From Mycolicibacterium sp. CBMA 247 (GTDB lineage: Bacteria > Actinomycetota > Actinomycetes > Mycobacteriales > Mycobacteriaceae): DNA of 64,000 nucleotides. Below the pieces are notes generated by a model. The model was given only the letters and a program-made list of their open reading frames with translations. It did not search any database and was not told the DNA's origin. Of the stretch, positions 53,069-62,329 are shown in pieces (position 1 is the stretch's first letter; each line of letters opens with the position of its first letter). The stretch lies in assembly GCF_009729095.1 (NCBI RefSeq), contig NZ_VTGX01000001.1:1860001-1924000 (forward strand). Reading direction: 5' to 3'. Position numbers and translations under genes: made by a program.

Positions 53069-54217
53069 TTAACTGGCCGGCAGCGACTGGCGTTCACCCT
53101 GCTCATGGTGGATGCGGCCGTCGACGTGGGCGAGTGGCCGCCCACCACCTCCCCAGCGCCGGGCAATGATCTCGGCCGCGATGGACACCGCCGTCTCCTC
53201 CGGAGTCCGCCCGCCCAGGTCCAGCCCGATCGGGCTGGACAACCTGGCCAGCTCAGCCGTGGTCATCCCCGCATCACGCAGCCGGGCCATCCGGTCCTCG
53301 TGGGTTCGCCGCGATCCCATCGCACCGATGTAGGCGACCTCGGGAAGGCGCAGCGCCACCTCCAGCAGCGGCACGTCGAACTTGGGGTCATGGGTGAGCA
53401 CGCAGATCACCGTGCGGGCATCGATCGCACCGGCCTCAGCCTGGGCGGCCAGATAGCGGTGCGGCCAGTCCACCACCACCTCATCGGCCGTTGGGAACCG
53501 CGCCGAGGTGGCGAACACCGGGCGGGCATCGCACACCGTCACCCGATAGCCCAGGAACGCGCCCTGTTGGGCGACGGCCGCCGCGAAGTCGATCGCGCCG
53601 AACACCAGCATCCGGGGACGCGGCGCGTGGCTGGCGACGAAAACCTCCATACCCTCGCCGCGTCGCTGACCGTCGGGGCCGTAGGTCAGCACCTCGCTGC
53701 GGCCAGCTGCCAGCAGTCCACGGGCATCGTCGGTGACGGCGGCGTCGGCTCGCTGCGACCCCAGTGAGCCGTCGGCGACGTCGCGGTGCACGACCAACCG
53801 CCTGCCGACCCACGACGCGTCGGGATGCGCGATGACCGTGGCCACCGCGACCGGGCGATGGGCCTCGATATCATCGGCGATGGCACTCAATTGATGAAAT
53901 GTGTTCGCAGACACCGGTTCCACGAATACGTCCAGGATGCCGCCGCACGTGAGGCCGACCTCGAACGCGTCATCGTCACTGACGCCGTAGCGCTGCAGCA
54001 CCGGGGTGCCGCTGGCCATCACCTCGGTCGCCAGTTCGTACACCGAACCCTCGACGCAACCACCCGACACCGACCCGGCGACGGTGCCGTCGGGGGCAAC
54101 CACCATCGCCGCACCCGCGGGGCGCGGGGCCGACCGAAATGTGCGCACCACTGTCCCGACACCTGCGGTGCCGCCGGCACGCCATACCGCTAACAACGTG
54201 CTCAGCACATCCCTCAC
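53069..54217 (-). CDS. XdhC/CoxI-family maturation protein, Rv0376c-like
   Basis: A 382-residue XdhC-family protein with the full domain set: N-terminal CxxC-less XdhC domain (TVAGSVSGGCVEGSVYE, about 45-61) and the C-terminal Rossmann domain (MLVFGAIDFAAAVA, YIGAMGSRRTHEDRM, GLDLGGRTPEETAVSIAAEI). Works in sulfuration or insertion of the molybdenum cofactor. It opens the cox operon; the divergent LysR gene starts only 22 bases away, so their promoters overlap. Confidence 0.9.
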   Translation of the reverse strand: MRDVLSTLLAVWRAGGTAGVGTVVRTFRSAPRPAGAAMVVAPDGTVAGSVSGGCVEGSVYELATEVMASGTPVLQRYGVSDDDAFEVGLTCGGILDVFVEPVSANTFHQLSAIADDIEAHRPVAVATVIAHPDASWVGRRLVVHRDVADGSLGSQRADAAVTDDARGLLAAGRSEVLTYGPDGQRRGEGMEVFVASHAPRPRMLVFGAIDFAAAVAQQGAFLGYRVTVCDARPVFATSARFPTADEVVVDWPHRYLAAQAEAGAIDARTVICVLTHDPKFDVPLLEVALRLPEVAYIGAMGSRRTHEDRMARLRDAGMTTAELARLSSPIGLDLGGRTPEETAVSIAAEIIARRWGGGGRPLAHVDGRIHHEQGERQSLPAS

Positions 54218-54227
54218 GAGATCAATT

Positions 54228-54239
54228 TAGGCTGCACAT
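54228..54239 (+). promoter_or_regulatory. Putative leaderless -10 element (TAGGCT) before cox-linked LysR gene
   Basis: TAGGCT (54228-54233) ends 6 bp before the GTG at 54240. There is no ribosome binding site. The region is shared with the 5' end of the divergent cox operon. Confidence 0.45.
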
Positions 54240-55196
54240 GTGACACCAGCGCAACTGCGTGCGTTTTCGGCGGTCGTGCGGCTGGGCTCGGTGCGGGCCG
54301 CGGCCGAGGAGCTGGGTGTCTCCGATGCAGGGGTCTCGATGCACGTCGCCCAGCTGCGCAAAGAGCTCGACGATCCGTTGTTCACCCGGACCGGTGCCGG
54401 CCTGGCCTTCACCCCGGGTGGCCTGCGCCTGGCCAGCCGCGCCGTCGAGATCCTGGGCCTGCAGCAGCAGACCGCGATCGAGGTGACCGAGGCCGCCCAC
54501 GGTCGGCGCCTGCTGCGCATCGCGGCATCCAGCGCGTTCGCCGAACACGCCGCGCCGGGACTCATCGAGCTGTTCTCCTCACGCGCCGATGACCTTTCGG
54601 TCGAGCTCAGTGTGCAGCCGGCCGGCCGCTTCGCCGACCTGATCGCCGCGCGGGCGATCGACATCGCGCTGGGCCCGCTACCGGGAAGCGGCGATGCGAC
54701 GCTCGCCGTGCGCCCGTTCCTGAAGTACCAGATCATCACGGTGACCACCCCGAACGGTCCTCTGGCCGGACGATCCCCGAGCCCAAACCTGTTGCGGGAG
54801 CAGCAATGGATGCTCGGCCCTTCCGGTGGCAGCGTCGACGGTGAAATCGCCACGATGCTGCGGCACCTCTCGATCCCCGAGGCCCGGCAGCGGATCTTCC
54901 AGAGCGATGCTGCCGCCCTGGAAGAGGTTCTCCGCGTCGGAGGCGTGATGCCGACCATCGGGTTCGCCGTGGCCGCCGACCTGTCCAGCGGCAGGCTCGC
55001 GCAGATCAAGGGCACGGGCCTGCAGATCGCCGGGGAATGGTTTGCCTCGACATTGCCCGCGGCGGCCCGTCAGCCCGCGGTGTCCGAGCTGGTGCGGTTC
55101 ATCACCACCCCGCGCTGCACCCAGGCCATGATCCGTGGAACAGGGGTGGGTGTCACCAGATTCCGGCCCAAGGTCCACGTGACCCTGTGGAGTTGA
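54240..55196 (+). CDS. LysR-family regulator, probable cox operon regulator, Rv0377-like
   Basis: A 318-residue LysR protein. N-terminal winged helix (LRAFSAVVRLGSVRAAAEELGVSDAGVSMHVAQLRKEL) and a C-terminal effector-binding domain from about 90. Divergent orientation and the 22-base gap to the cox operon are the classic layout for a LysR regulator of the adjacent operon. GTG start. Effector unknown. Confidence 0.9.
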   Translation: MTPAQLRAFSAVVRLGSVRAAAEELGVSDAGVSMHVAQLRKELDDPLFTRTGAGLAFTPGGLRLASRAVEILGLQQQTAIEVTEAAHGRRLLRIAASSAFAEHAAPGLIELFSSRADDLSVELSVQPAGRFADLIAARAIDIALGPLPGSGDATLAVRPFLKYQIITVTTPNGPLAGRSPSPNLLREQQWMLGPSGGSVDGEIATMLRHLSIPEARQRIFQSDAAALEEVLRVGGVMPTIGFAVAADLSSGRLAQIKGTGLQIAGEWFASTLPAAARQPAVSELVRFITTPRCTQAMIRGTGVGVTRFRPKVHVTLWS

Positions 55197-55200
55197 CGGG

Positions 55201-56109
55201 CTACCTCAGCCCCAGCGCACCGGCGAGTTCGCGGAGCGCCGGCCTCGGATCCGCCATCGGATTGTCGCCGAGCACCTGCAGCACGACATGGTCGGCACCG
55301 GCGTCCAGATGGGCCGTCACGGCCTTCGCGGCGCTTTCGACCGATCCCATCCCCACCACAGCTCTGGCCAACCGGTCGGATCCACCACGCACCAGATCGG
55401 ACTCGTCAAAACCCTGCCGCAGCCACGAGTTCCGGTAGTTCGGCAGACCGCTGTAGACGTCCAGATGCGCGTGTGCGCGGCGGAGTTGATCGTCGTCGGT
55501 AGATCCGATGGCCACCGCCTGCTCCGAGACGATCCACTTTCCTGCGCCGAGGATGTCCCGGGTGACGCGCGTCTGTTCGGGGGTCACCAGGTACGGGTGA
55601 GCGCCATCGGCGTGAGTGCCCGACAACTCGATCATCTTTGGGCCCAGCGCGGCCAGCAGCCGGGGCGGGCGGCCGACGCCGGGTTCGATCTGTTCGGGCA
55701 CCGCGGCCATCCGGTCCAGATAATCACGCATGGTGGCCAGGGGTTTCTGGTAGACGCCGCCCAGACCGTGTTCGACCAACGGCCCGTGGCTGACACCGAG
55801 ACCGAGCACGAACCGACCCGGATACAGCGCGGTGAGGGTGCGGGCGCCGGTCTCGGCCGCACTCGGCACCCGGACGTGGATGTTGGCGATGCCGGTACCC
55901 ACCACCAGACGCTGCGTCGCGGCCAGGAAGGCCGCCGACTGGGTCAGGCACTCCTTGCCGGTGACCTCGGGCAAGAACAACGAGCCGAAGCCGAGTGCCT
56001 CGATCTCTCGGGCGACTTCCTGCGCGTCCGGCATCGACCAGGTCTCGCTGGCCCACCACACTCCGATGCGGGCTGGAAAGTCGATCCTGGCGCGTTCCGC
56101 TTCGGTCAT
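55201..56109 (-). CDS. LLM-class F420-dependent oxidoreductase
   Basis: A 302-residue luciferase-like TIM-barrel enzyme. RIGVWWASETWSMPDAQEVAREIEALGFGSLFLPE, VGTGIANIHVRVP and LYPGRFVLGLGVSHGPLVE follow the mycobacterial F420-dependent LLM subfamily. It likely transfers hydride from reduced F420. The ATG at 56109 is nearly adjacent (2 bases) to the GH76 stop, suggesting coupling. Substrate unknown. Confidence 0.88.
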   Translation of the reverse strand: MTEAERARIDFPARIGVWWASETWSMPDAQEVAREIEALGFGSLFLPEVTGKECLTQSAAFLAATQRLVVGTGIANIHVRVPSAAETGARTLTALYPGRFVLGLGVSHGPLVEHGLGGVYQKPLATMRDYLDRMAAVPEQIEPGVGRPPRLLAALGPKMIELSGTHADGAHPYLVTPEQTRVTRDILGAGKWIVSEQAVAIGSTDDDQLRRAHAHLDVYSGLPNYRNSWLRQGFDESDLVRGGSDRLARAVVGMGSVESAAKAVTAHLDAGADHVVLQVLGDNPMADPRPALRELAGALGLR

Positions 56110-56111
56110 GC

Positions 56112-57224
56112 CTACTCCTCGTCGACTGCGGCGAGGGTATGCGCAGCCTCCATGAGCATCCAACCCGACACCTGCACCGACAGGTCACGTTCGGGGATCG
56201 CCGACGCGTTGACCGCGCCGTCGACGAACTCAGCTTGTTTGCCTTCGGCAACGGGCACCTCGGCGTTCTGGTCCCAGAACGCGCCGAACAGCGGCAGCCC
56301 GTCCACGGTCTGGCGGTAATTCCACGCCGACTCGGCGGACTTGAGCACGATCGACCGCGCGGTCTGGCGCGCGGAGTCATCGTCGGCCGTATCCCCCGGC
56401 AGCGTGGTGGCCACCAACGCCAGGTACCGCGCCAGGATGCCGTTGAACAGCCCGCCGTCGCCGCCGCCGGCACCCTTGATGACACCGTCGGTGGTCATCT
56501 CCTTGTCCACCGCAGCCACCAAACGGCGCACCCGCTCGGCATGCCGGGTGTCCTCGGTGCGCGCCGCGAGCTCAACCTCCAGTCCGAGCACCACGCCCTG
56601 GCAGTAGGTGTATTGCGCCCGCACCATCGAGCCGGCCTTGATGCCGTCGAACACCAGGTGGGTTTCCGGGTCGATCAGCGTGTCGTCGATCCAGTCGGCC
56701 ATCTGCTGGGCGCGACGCAACCGGTCGTCATAACGGGCCAGGAAGATCCCGGCCGGACCGTTCGCCGGGGCGTTGAAGAACTGGTCTTGTTTGCGCCAGG
56801 GGATGCCGCCGCCGTCCTCGGGCACCCAGGCGTCGATGAACTGCCCACACAGCTTCTTGAGCGCGTGGGGTTTTTCCACCCCGGCCAACCGCCCGGCCCG
56901 CTCGATCGCCAACGCCAGCCAGGCCATGTCGTCGTAGTAGTTGTTAACCCAGGACAGGTTGTTGCGCAGCCGATGTGCCCGGATCTGCCGTTCGATGCGG
57001 GTGGTCCGCTCCGGCTGCGGGTCGCGGACCTGCGCGTCGACCAGGCAATCCAACAGGTGCGCCTGCCACCAGTAATGCCAGGTCCCGAACTTGCGGTACT
57101 TCTGTGTCGCCGGCCAGGCCACCACACCGAGCTGGGTACCCGGCAGTCCCCAGAGCTTTGTCAGGTGCCGTTGGGTGATCGCAGCCTCGGCACTGGCCGC
57201 GCGGTTAGCCCATAGCTGATCCAT
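56112..57224 (-). CDS. Glycoside hydrolase family 76 protein, Rv0365c-like
   Basis: A 370-residue (alpha/alpha)6-barrel enzyme of the alpha-1,6-mannanase family. The twin catalytic Asp pair is in NNYYDDMAWLALAIERAG (about 94-111). Trp/Tyr-rich repeats such as WHYWWQAHLLDCLVD, GGIPWRKQDQFFNAPANG and YTYCQGVVLGLEVEL are typical. No signal peptide, so cytoplasmic or non-classically placed. It may trim mannosylated cell-wall precursors. In H37Rv this gene lies beside dedA; here it lies downstream of the cox regulator. Confidence 0.87.
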   Translation of the reverse strand: MDQLWANRAASAEAAITQRHLTKLWGLPGTQLGVVAWPATQKYRKFGTWHYWWQAHLLDCLVDAQVRDPQPERTTRIERQIRAHRLRNNLSWVNNYYDDMAWLALAIERAGRLAGVEKPHALKKLCGQFIDAWVPEDGGGIPWRKQDQFFNAPANGPAGIFLARYDDRLRRAQQMADWIDDTLIDPETHLVFDGIKAGSMVRAQYTYCQGVVLGLEVELAARTEDTRHAERVRRLVAAVDKEMTTDGVIKGAGGGDGGLFNGILARYLALVATTLPGDTADDDSARQTARSIVLKSAESAWNYRQTVDGLPLFGAFWDQNAEVPVAEGKQAEFVDGAVNASAIPERDLSVQVSGWMLMEAAHTLAAVDEE

Positions 57225-57329
57225 GTTGACGATCCTGCCTTACCAGGCCGCCGAAATGTCGGCAAGCCGTGCAGTTTTCCGCGCCGGTATCCGTCTGGGC
57301 GGCGATCGCCGGGTGCCGGCGTTCCCGCA

Positions 57330-57983
57330 CTACCAGGCGCGGGACATATCTGCGTGGCGAGTGATCCACGCGTGCATGGCGATTCCGGCGGCGACCCCGG
57401 CATTGATGCTGCGGGTCGACCCGAACTGGGCGATGGACACCGTGACGTCCGCCCCGGCCTGCGCCTCGGGGGTGATACCCGGGCCTTCCTGACCGAAGAT
57501 CAGCAGGCAATCGCGGGGTAGCTCGGCCTGTTCGAGTCGCACCGCACCGGGCACGTTGTCCACCGCGACGACGGTCAGCCCGGCATCAGCGGCGAAGGAC
57601 AGCAATTCGGCGGTGGTGTCGTGGTGGCGTAGGCGCTGATAGCGGTCGGTGACCATGGCACCGCGCCGGTTCCACCGACGCCGCCCGACGATGTGCACGG
57701 TGTCGACGGCGAAGGCGTTGGCGGTGCGCACCACCGCCCCGATGTTGGCATCGTTGCCGAAGTTCTCGATCGCGATGTGCAGCGGGTGCCTCCGTCGGTC
57801 GATGTCGGCGATGATCGCCTCGCGGGTCCAATACCGGTAGGCGTCAACGACATTGCGGGTATCCCCGTCACGCATCAGCTCGGGGTCATAGCGTGCGGCT
57901 TCATCCTCGGCCGGCGCCGGTCCTGACCACGGGCCCACACCCGGGGACTCGCCCCACTCGGTCGGGCCGGCGCGCTCAGCCAC
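57330..57983 (-). CDS. SpoU/TrmH-family RNA methyltransferase, Rv0380c-like
   Basis: A 217-residue SPOUT methyltransferase transferring a methyl group from SAM to a ribose of rRNA or tRNA. The knot motifs are IAIENFGNDANIGAVVRTANAF (motif 1 with Asn-x-Gly-x2-Arg), LLIFGQEGPGI (motif 2) and QFGSTRSINAGVAAGIAMHAW (motif 3). The first 50 residues form a variable extension. It starts within the 3' end of the lipoprotein gene (8-base overlap). Confidence 0.92.
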   Translation of the reverse strand: MAERAGPTEWGESPGVGPWSGPAPAEDEAARYDPELMRDGDTRNVVDAYRYWTREAIIADIDRRRHPLHIAIENFGNDANIGAVVRTANAFAVDTVHIVGRRRWNRRGAMVTDRYQRLRHHDTTAELLSFAADAGLTVVAVDNVPGAVRLEQAELPRDCLLIFGQEGPGITPEAQAGADVTVSIAQFGSTRSINAGVAAGIAMHAWITRHADMSRAW

Positions 57984-58872
57984 GGTTGGTCCACAGGGCG
58001 GCGTGGGTGCCGATCACCGACACCGACGCATACAGCAGCGCGGCGTTCATCTCCCCCTGTGTGCACAGCGAGGCCCGGACGTTGACCGCCTCACGCGACG
58101 CCTCGGGCAGGACCAGCACCGAGGAGCCGTACACCGAGCAGGCGTGGCTGAGCCCCGGGGGCGGCAGCGTCGGGCCGGCCACCACCATCAGCGGACCGCC
58201 GCGGCCCGCCGCGTCATCTCTGTAACGCGCTGCTGCACCGTTGATTTCGAGGCCCAGCAGCATGTAACCCTTGCCGCTAAATGCGGTGGGGTCGCCGAGG
58301 GCGGTCGGCGCCAGTTGTCCGCCGTCGGCGCCGAACGCGTCCACGCTGGTGGACTTGACGGTGACCCCGGTGTCATTGACGTTGGTGGGCAGCACCCCGA
58401 CCGGGAAGGCGGCCGGGTAGGCGACGGTGGTTCCCGCGATGCGCTCGCGCGGCGAGTACGCATACACTCCGCGCACCTGGCTCTGATCCCGCAACGGCCC
58501 TAAACAGACTGTGCCCGTGAGCTTGTCAGGCGATGGCGCCGACAGCGGCCGGATTCCCAGGTTGGCGAGGCCATCGCAGCCGTGCAGGGCGTCGACCTCA
58601 AGCGGATGCGCCAGGGCGCCGTAGAGACCGAACCGGAGGTCCTCGGGTTTGGCGTGGGTATCACCCGAGGCCGAGCCGTCGACGTCGACCAGCACGTGTT
58701 CGGAGTCGAACCGCAGGTCCGACACCTTCAGGTGCCAGCCGAGGATGTCCAACGAGTCCCCGAGTGCGGCGGTCGACGCTTCGTACGTGCGTTTCGGTTG
58801 ATCGGACGCGCAGCCCGCGGTGACGACGAGAAGTATCGCCGTCACCGCCGCGATCAGCGCCCGCACTGCCAC
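57976..58872 (-). CDS. Probable lipoprotein, Rv0381c-like
   Basis: A 298-residue exported protein. Signal peptide with lipobox VTAGC (cleavage before Cys near 21) after a hydrophobic core ALIAAVTAILLVVTAG. The rest looks like beta-rich domains (LRFDSEHVLVDVDGSASGD, GVLPTNVNDTGVTVKSTSVDAF) and is anchored at the outer face of the membrane. Function unknown; conserved in mycobacteria next to the TrmH gene. Confidence 0.82.
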   Translation of the reverse strand: MAVRALIAAVTAILLVVTAGCASDQPKRTYEASTAALGDSLDILGWHLKVSDLRFDSEHVLVDVDGSASGDTHAKPEDLRFGLYGALAHPLEVDALHGCDGLANLGIRPLSAPSPDKLTGTVCLGPLRDQSQVRGVYAYSPRERIAGTTVAYPAAFPVGVLPTNVNDTGVTVKSTSVDAFGADGGQLAPTALGDPTAFSGKGYMLLGLEINGAAARYRDDAAGRGGPLMVVAGPTLPPPGLSHACSVYGSSVLVLPEASREAVNVRASLCTQGEMNAALLYASVSVIGTHAALWTNRG

Positions 58873-58884
58873 GATAGTTCTGTT

Positions 58885-59661
58885 CTAAGTTCTCCCACGA
58901 CCTTTTCCCACTGCTTTTGTCATGGCGCGCACCAGGTTTCGCGGAGCCAGCCGACCCCCGGTGGTGAGCACCTTGTACTGCAGGCCGGGCACGATGACCA
59001 CCTTGCCTGCGGCCACGTCGGCCAGGCATTCGCGCACCACGTCCTCGACCTGCAGCCACAGGAACGACGGCGTGCCCGCCATGTCGATGCCCGCACGGGC
59101 ATGGAACTCGGTGCGCACGAAACCCGGGCACAGCGCATGCACCCCGACCCCGGTCCCGCCGAGCGCGTTGGCCAGGCCCTCGCTGAACGAGACCACCCAG
59201 GCCTTGGAGGCCGAGTAGGTCGATCCGCGCCCGGGCACCAGCCCGGCGACACTGGCCACGTTGATCACGGTGCCGCTACCGGCGTCGATCATCGACGGCA
59301 GTGCGGCGTGGGTCAGCTCCATCACCGCGGTGACGTTGACATCCAATTGGGCCTGCAGCTGGGCGAGGTCGGCGGTCCAGAATTCGCCCGATGTGCCGAA
59401 GCCGGCGTTGTTGACCAACACCTGCACCCCGGCTCGCAGCCGGTCGGCAACCTTGGCCCGGTCGGCGGCGGACGACAGGTCCGCGGGAAGTAGTTGGACG
59501 TCTGCGCCGACCTCGTCGTGCAGTTCGGCGGCGAGCTGTTCCAGCCGCGCGGCGTCACGCGCTACGAGCACCAGGTCATAGCCGTCGCGTGCGTATCGGC
59601 GGGCGAACCCAGCGCCGAGCCCCGAGGTCGGTCCGGTGATCAGCGCGACGGGGCGAGGCAT
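58885..59661 (-). CDS. Short-chain dehydrogenase/reductase
   Basis: A 258-residue SDR. Cofactor loop TGPTSGLG (9-16), VARDAAR suggests NADP(H) preference, NNAGFGTSG, and catalytic Ser with YSASK. The C-terminal [23 protein letters not shown] is typical of DltE/SDR5-like mycobacterial reductases. It occupies the place where H37Rv carries pyrE (Rv0382c). Substrate unknown. Confidence 0.9.
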   Translation of the reverse strand: MPRPVALITGPTSGLGAGFARRYARDGYDLVLVARDAARLEQLAAELHDEVGADVQLLPADLSSAADRAKVADRLRAGVQVLVNNAGFGTSGEFWTADLAQLQAQLDVNVTAVMELTHAALPSMIDAGSGTVINVASVAGLVPGRGSTYSASKAWVVSFSEGLANALGGTGVGVHALCPGFVRTEFHARAGIDMAGTPSFLWLQVEDVVRECLADVAAGKVVIVPGLQYKVLTTGGRLAPRNLVRAMTKAVGKGRGRT

Positions 59662-59695
59662 GCCGATAGAGTACTGAACTGCTCTGTTGCGCCGG

Positions 59696-60562
59696 CTAGC
59701 GCTGGTAGTGCGGTGCGTGACGCCCGTTGCGGGCCGGCGGCGGGGTCCGACGGACCGCGTCCGGACGGCCGGGCTCCTGGCGCGGCTGGGTGTAGCGGCT
59801 CACGTCACTGCGTCCGGGCACCGCATCGCCACGGCCCGGCGGCAGCTCCCGACGCCCGGCCGGGGTGGGGGTCAATGGACGGCTGGGCGAGCCGGCGCGA
59901 CGGGCCAGTGCAGCCTGGCTGCCCTGACCGGACTGCGGTGCCACACCGTTCTGCGGCAGCGGCGGCAGTACCCGCAGCAGGTCGTTGAACTGACGCACTG
60001 TGCGCAGCCCTTCGTCCCATTGGGCGCGGGTACTGGTGACCGGCATGCTGACGAGCGTCCAGTTCTGCTCGTTCCACATGATCTCGGCGCAGTCGGGAGC
60101 GGTGTGGGCGAACGTGACCATCCGGCGGTCGCAGGCGCGACGAGCGGCGTCGAGGTTGGTGGAGTACACCATCCGCGGGCCGATCGCGCCGAGCAGCCAG
60201 ATGTCGCTCTCCCGGGGCTCCTTGATGCCCTTGAGCCGCAGATCGACGACGACGTTCGTGCCGACCTTGCGGTGCAGCGCGATCACCGTCGCCACCTCTT
60301 CGATGTCAAAGATGAACACCGCCTCGCCACGGATTTGGCCGAGCACGACGTTCTTGGCCGTGACGTCACCGACGGTCGACATCACCCCGCGCTTCCAGCG
60401 CTTGAGGATCTCGTGCGACTCGTGCTCGTAATCGAAGCCATGCGACTTCGCCCACGACTTGCGGCGCCGTCCCAACCCACGCCGACGGTCGATGTCGACG
60501 TACAGCAACACCGCCGCACCCACGAAACAGAGTGCGGACAGCGTGAACCAGAGCGGGACCAT
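59696..60562 (-). CDS. ttfA: Trehalose monomycolate transport factor A
   Basis: A 288-residue protein matching Rv0383c/TtfA, a partner of MmpL3 needed to move trehalose monomycolate to the periplasm. One N-terminal membrane span (about 2-22, [19 protein letters not shown]), a cytoplasmic domain (about 35-205) and a long disordered Pro/Arg-rich tail. The ATG at 60562 gives the N-terminal span directly; an upstream start would add 13 residues. Adjacent to clpB in H37Rv, but here three genes intervene. Confidence 0.86.
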   Translation of the reverse strand: MVPLWFTLSALCFVGAAVLLYVDIDRRRGLGRRRKSWAKSHGFDYEHESHEILKRWKRGVMSTVGDVTAKNVVLGQIRGEAVFIFDIEEVATVIALHRKVGTNVVVDLRLKGIKEPRESDIWLLGAIGPRMVYSTNLDAARRACDRRMVTFAHTAPDCAEIMWNEQNWTLVSMPVTSTRAQWDEGLRTVRQFNDLLRVLPPLPQNGVAPQSGQGSQAALARRAGSPSRPLTPTPAGRRELPPGRGDAVPGRSDVSRYTQPRQEPGRPDAVRRTPPPARNGRHAPHYQR

Positions 60563-60621
60563 CGGCCATAGCCTACTTGTTGGCGGCGCGAATGCCCCCA
60601 CCTTGTGAGGTCACAACCCGG

Positions 60622-61266
60622 TTACTGGTGATGAGACCGCGGTAACCGGGACTCCTCGAGGTACGTGACGATTGCGTTGGTAAGTCCGCGCCGGGCCACA
60701 TCGAGGTCGGTGTAGGTGCCGAGTTGACGCTCGGAGGTGATGCCGCGCATCGCGCCGGGGATGAACGAGGCAACCTCACGTACCCGCTCGGGGTCGACGT
60801 CGAGATCGGCGAAGGCTTGTTGGCAGGTTCGCAGCCAGCCCTGTCCCCACGACGACAGCTCGGCCGCGGTCTTCGGGTAGAGCCGTTCGAGCTCGGCGCG
60901 GTCCCGAGGCAGCGCGGCGCGCAGGTTTTCGATCGCCCGCGAATCGCTGGCGGTCAACCCGTCATAGAGCAGGTCGATGATGGCGGCGACGCGTTGACGC
61001 AGGGGCGCACCGTTGTCGCGGTGGCTCAGCATGCCCGCACGGCGTTCGGCGGTGCGCTGCAGGACCGCGGCCCAGAATCCGTCGATGTCACCGAACTGGT
61101 ACTTCACCGCACCCCAGGTGGCGCCGATCTCCTTGGCGATCCGGTTGGCCGACACCGCTCCCGGGTCTCCGGTGGCCAGCGCCTTGCGCGCGGCCTCCAG
61201 CATGTTCTCCCGGGTGGCCAGGCCTCGGCGGTTGGTCCGCCGCGCGCCGGCCTCGGTCTCGGTCAT
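60622..61266 (-). CDS. TetR-family transcriptional regulator
   Basis: A 214-residue regulator with N-terminal helix-turn-helix (TRENMLEAARKALATGDPGAVSANRIAKEIGATWGAVKYQFGD, about 18-62) and an all-helical effector half. Divergent from a Rieske oxygenase/oxidoreductase operon with 71 bases between, so it probably represses that operon and itself. Direct repeats in the gap may be its site. Confidence 0.9.
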   Translation of the reverse strand: MTETEAGARRTNRRGLATRENMLEAARKALATGDPGAVSANRIAKEIGATWGAVKYQFGDIDGFWAAVLQRTAERRAGMLSHRDNGAPLRQRVAAIIDLLYDGLTASDSRAIENLRAALPRDRAELERLYPKTAAELSSWGQGWLRTCQQAFADLDVDPERVREVASFIPGAMRGITSERQLGTYTDLDVARRGLTNAIVTYLEESRLPRSHHQ

Positions 61267-61286
61267 CTCCGAGAGATTACCCCCGT

Positions 61287-61337
61287 TTTCACAGAACCCT
61301 CTTCCAAAGTTTCACAGATCCTCCTACGATTCGCGTC
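61287..61337. promoter_or_regulatory. Divergent promoter region with TTTCACAGA direct repeats and leaderless -10
   Basis: TTTCACAGA occurs at 61287-61295 and 61310-61318, 23 bp apart, in the 71-bp gap between TetR and Rieske genes. TACGAT (61325-61330) lies 7 bp before the Rieske ATG and may be a leaderless -10. The repeats flank where RNA polymerase would bind, fitting repression by the TetR protein. Confidence 0.5.
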
Positions 61338-62324
61338 ATGGCAAAACCACCGTTGTCGATGAAACCGACGGGATGGTTCCAGGTCGCCTGGTCGGACGAG
61401 GTTGGTGTCGGCGCCGTCCATGCCATGAAGTACTTCGGCGAGGAGATGGTCGCCTGGCGATCGGAATCCGGTCTGGTGACCGTGATGAACGCCTACTGCG
61501 AGCACCTCGGCGCCCACCTCGGATTCGGCGGCCATGTCGTCGGCGACGCCATTCAGTGCCCGTTCCACGGCTGGCAGTGGAATGCCGAGGGCCGCAACGT
61601 CTGCATCCCGTACCAGGACCGGCCCAACCGCGGCCGCCGGATGCGCACCTACCCCGTCGCCGAGCGCAACGAGGCCATCTACATCTGGCACGACCTCGAG
61701 GGGCGGGAGCCGTTCTTCGATGCGCCGGATGTGTTCGCGTCCTTCGCCGACGGCAGCAGCGCCGCCGACTACTACCCCCAGCAGCGGCTGTTCCGTGCGG
61801 GGCTCGAGCTGCATCCGCAGTATGTGCTGGAGAACGGCGTCGACTTCGCCCACTTCAAGTTCGTGCACCAGACCCCGATCGTGCCGGTGTTCACCCGTCA
61901 CGACTTCGCCGCGCCGATCTCCTACGTCGACTTCACCATCACCTTCGAGGGCGACGACCAACAGTCGATCGATGATGTGCGCAGCGGTGTGGAGGCGATC
62001 AACGGCGGTCTCGGCATCGCGGTGACCAAGAGTTGGGGCATGATCGACAACCGCACGATCTCGGCGGTCACCCCCGTCGACGAGTCCACCTCCGATGTGC
62101 GCTTCATGGTCTACATCGGCCGAACCCCCGGCAAGGACACCCCGCGAGCTGCGGCCAGGGCCGCGGAGTTCGGCGACGAGGTGATCCGCCAGTTCACCCA
62201 GGACATCCACATCTGGTCACACCAGCGCTACTCCGATCCCCCGGCGCTGGCCACCGCCGAATACGAGGGCTTCACCGCAATCCGCAAGTGGGCCATGCAG
62301 TTCTATCCGGACGAGAAGAGTTGA
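61338..62324 (+). CDS. Rieske oxygenase, KshA-like terminal oxygenase
   Basis: A 328-residue terminal oxygenase. Rieske site Cys-x-His and Cys-x2-His (YCEHLGAHL, CPFHGWQW, about 54-81). Mononuclear iron site in ENGVDFAHFKFVH (about 174-186) with the second Asp in FTQDIHIWSH. This pattern is like the 3-ketosteroid 9-alpha-hydroxylase KshA, though about 60 residues shorter. No reductase gene is adjacent, so it must use a KshB-like reductase encoded elsewhere. Translationally linked to the next gene (TTGA at its stop). Substrate unknown, perhaps a sterol- or terpenoid-type compound. Confidence 0.88.
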   Translation: MAKPPLSMKPTGWFQVAWSDEVGVGAVHAMKYFGEEMVAWRSESGLVTVMNAYCEHLGAHLGFGGHVVGDAIQCPFHGWQWNAEGRNVCIPYQDRPNRGRRMRTYPVAERNEAIYIWHDLEGREPFFDAPDVFASFADGSSAADYYPQQRLFRAGLELHPQYVLENGVDFAHFKFVHQTPIVPVFTRHDFAAPISYVDFTITFEGDDQQSIDDVRSGVEAINGGLGIAVTKSWGMIDNRTISAVTPVDESTSDVRFMVYIGRTPGKDTPRAAARAAEFGDEVIRQFTQDIHIWSHQRYSDPPALATAEYEGFTAIRKWAMQFYPDEKS

Positions 62325-62329
62325 ACACC

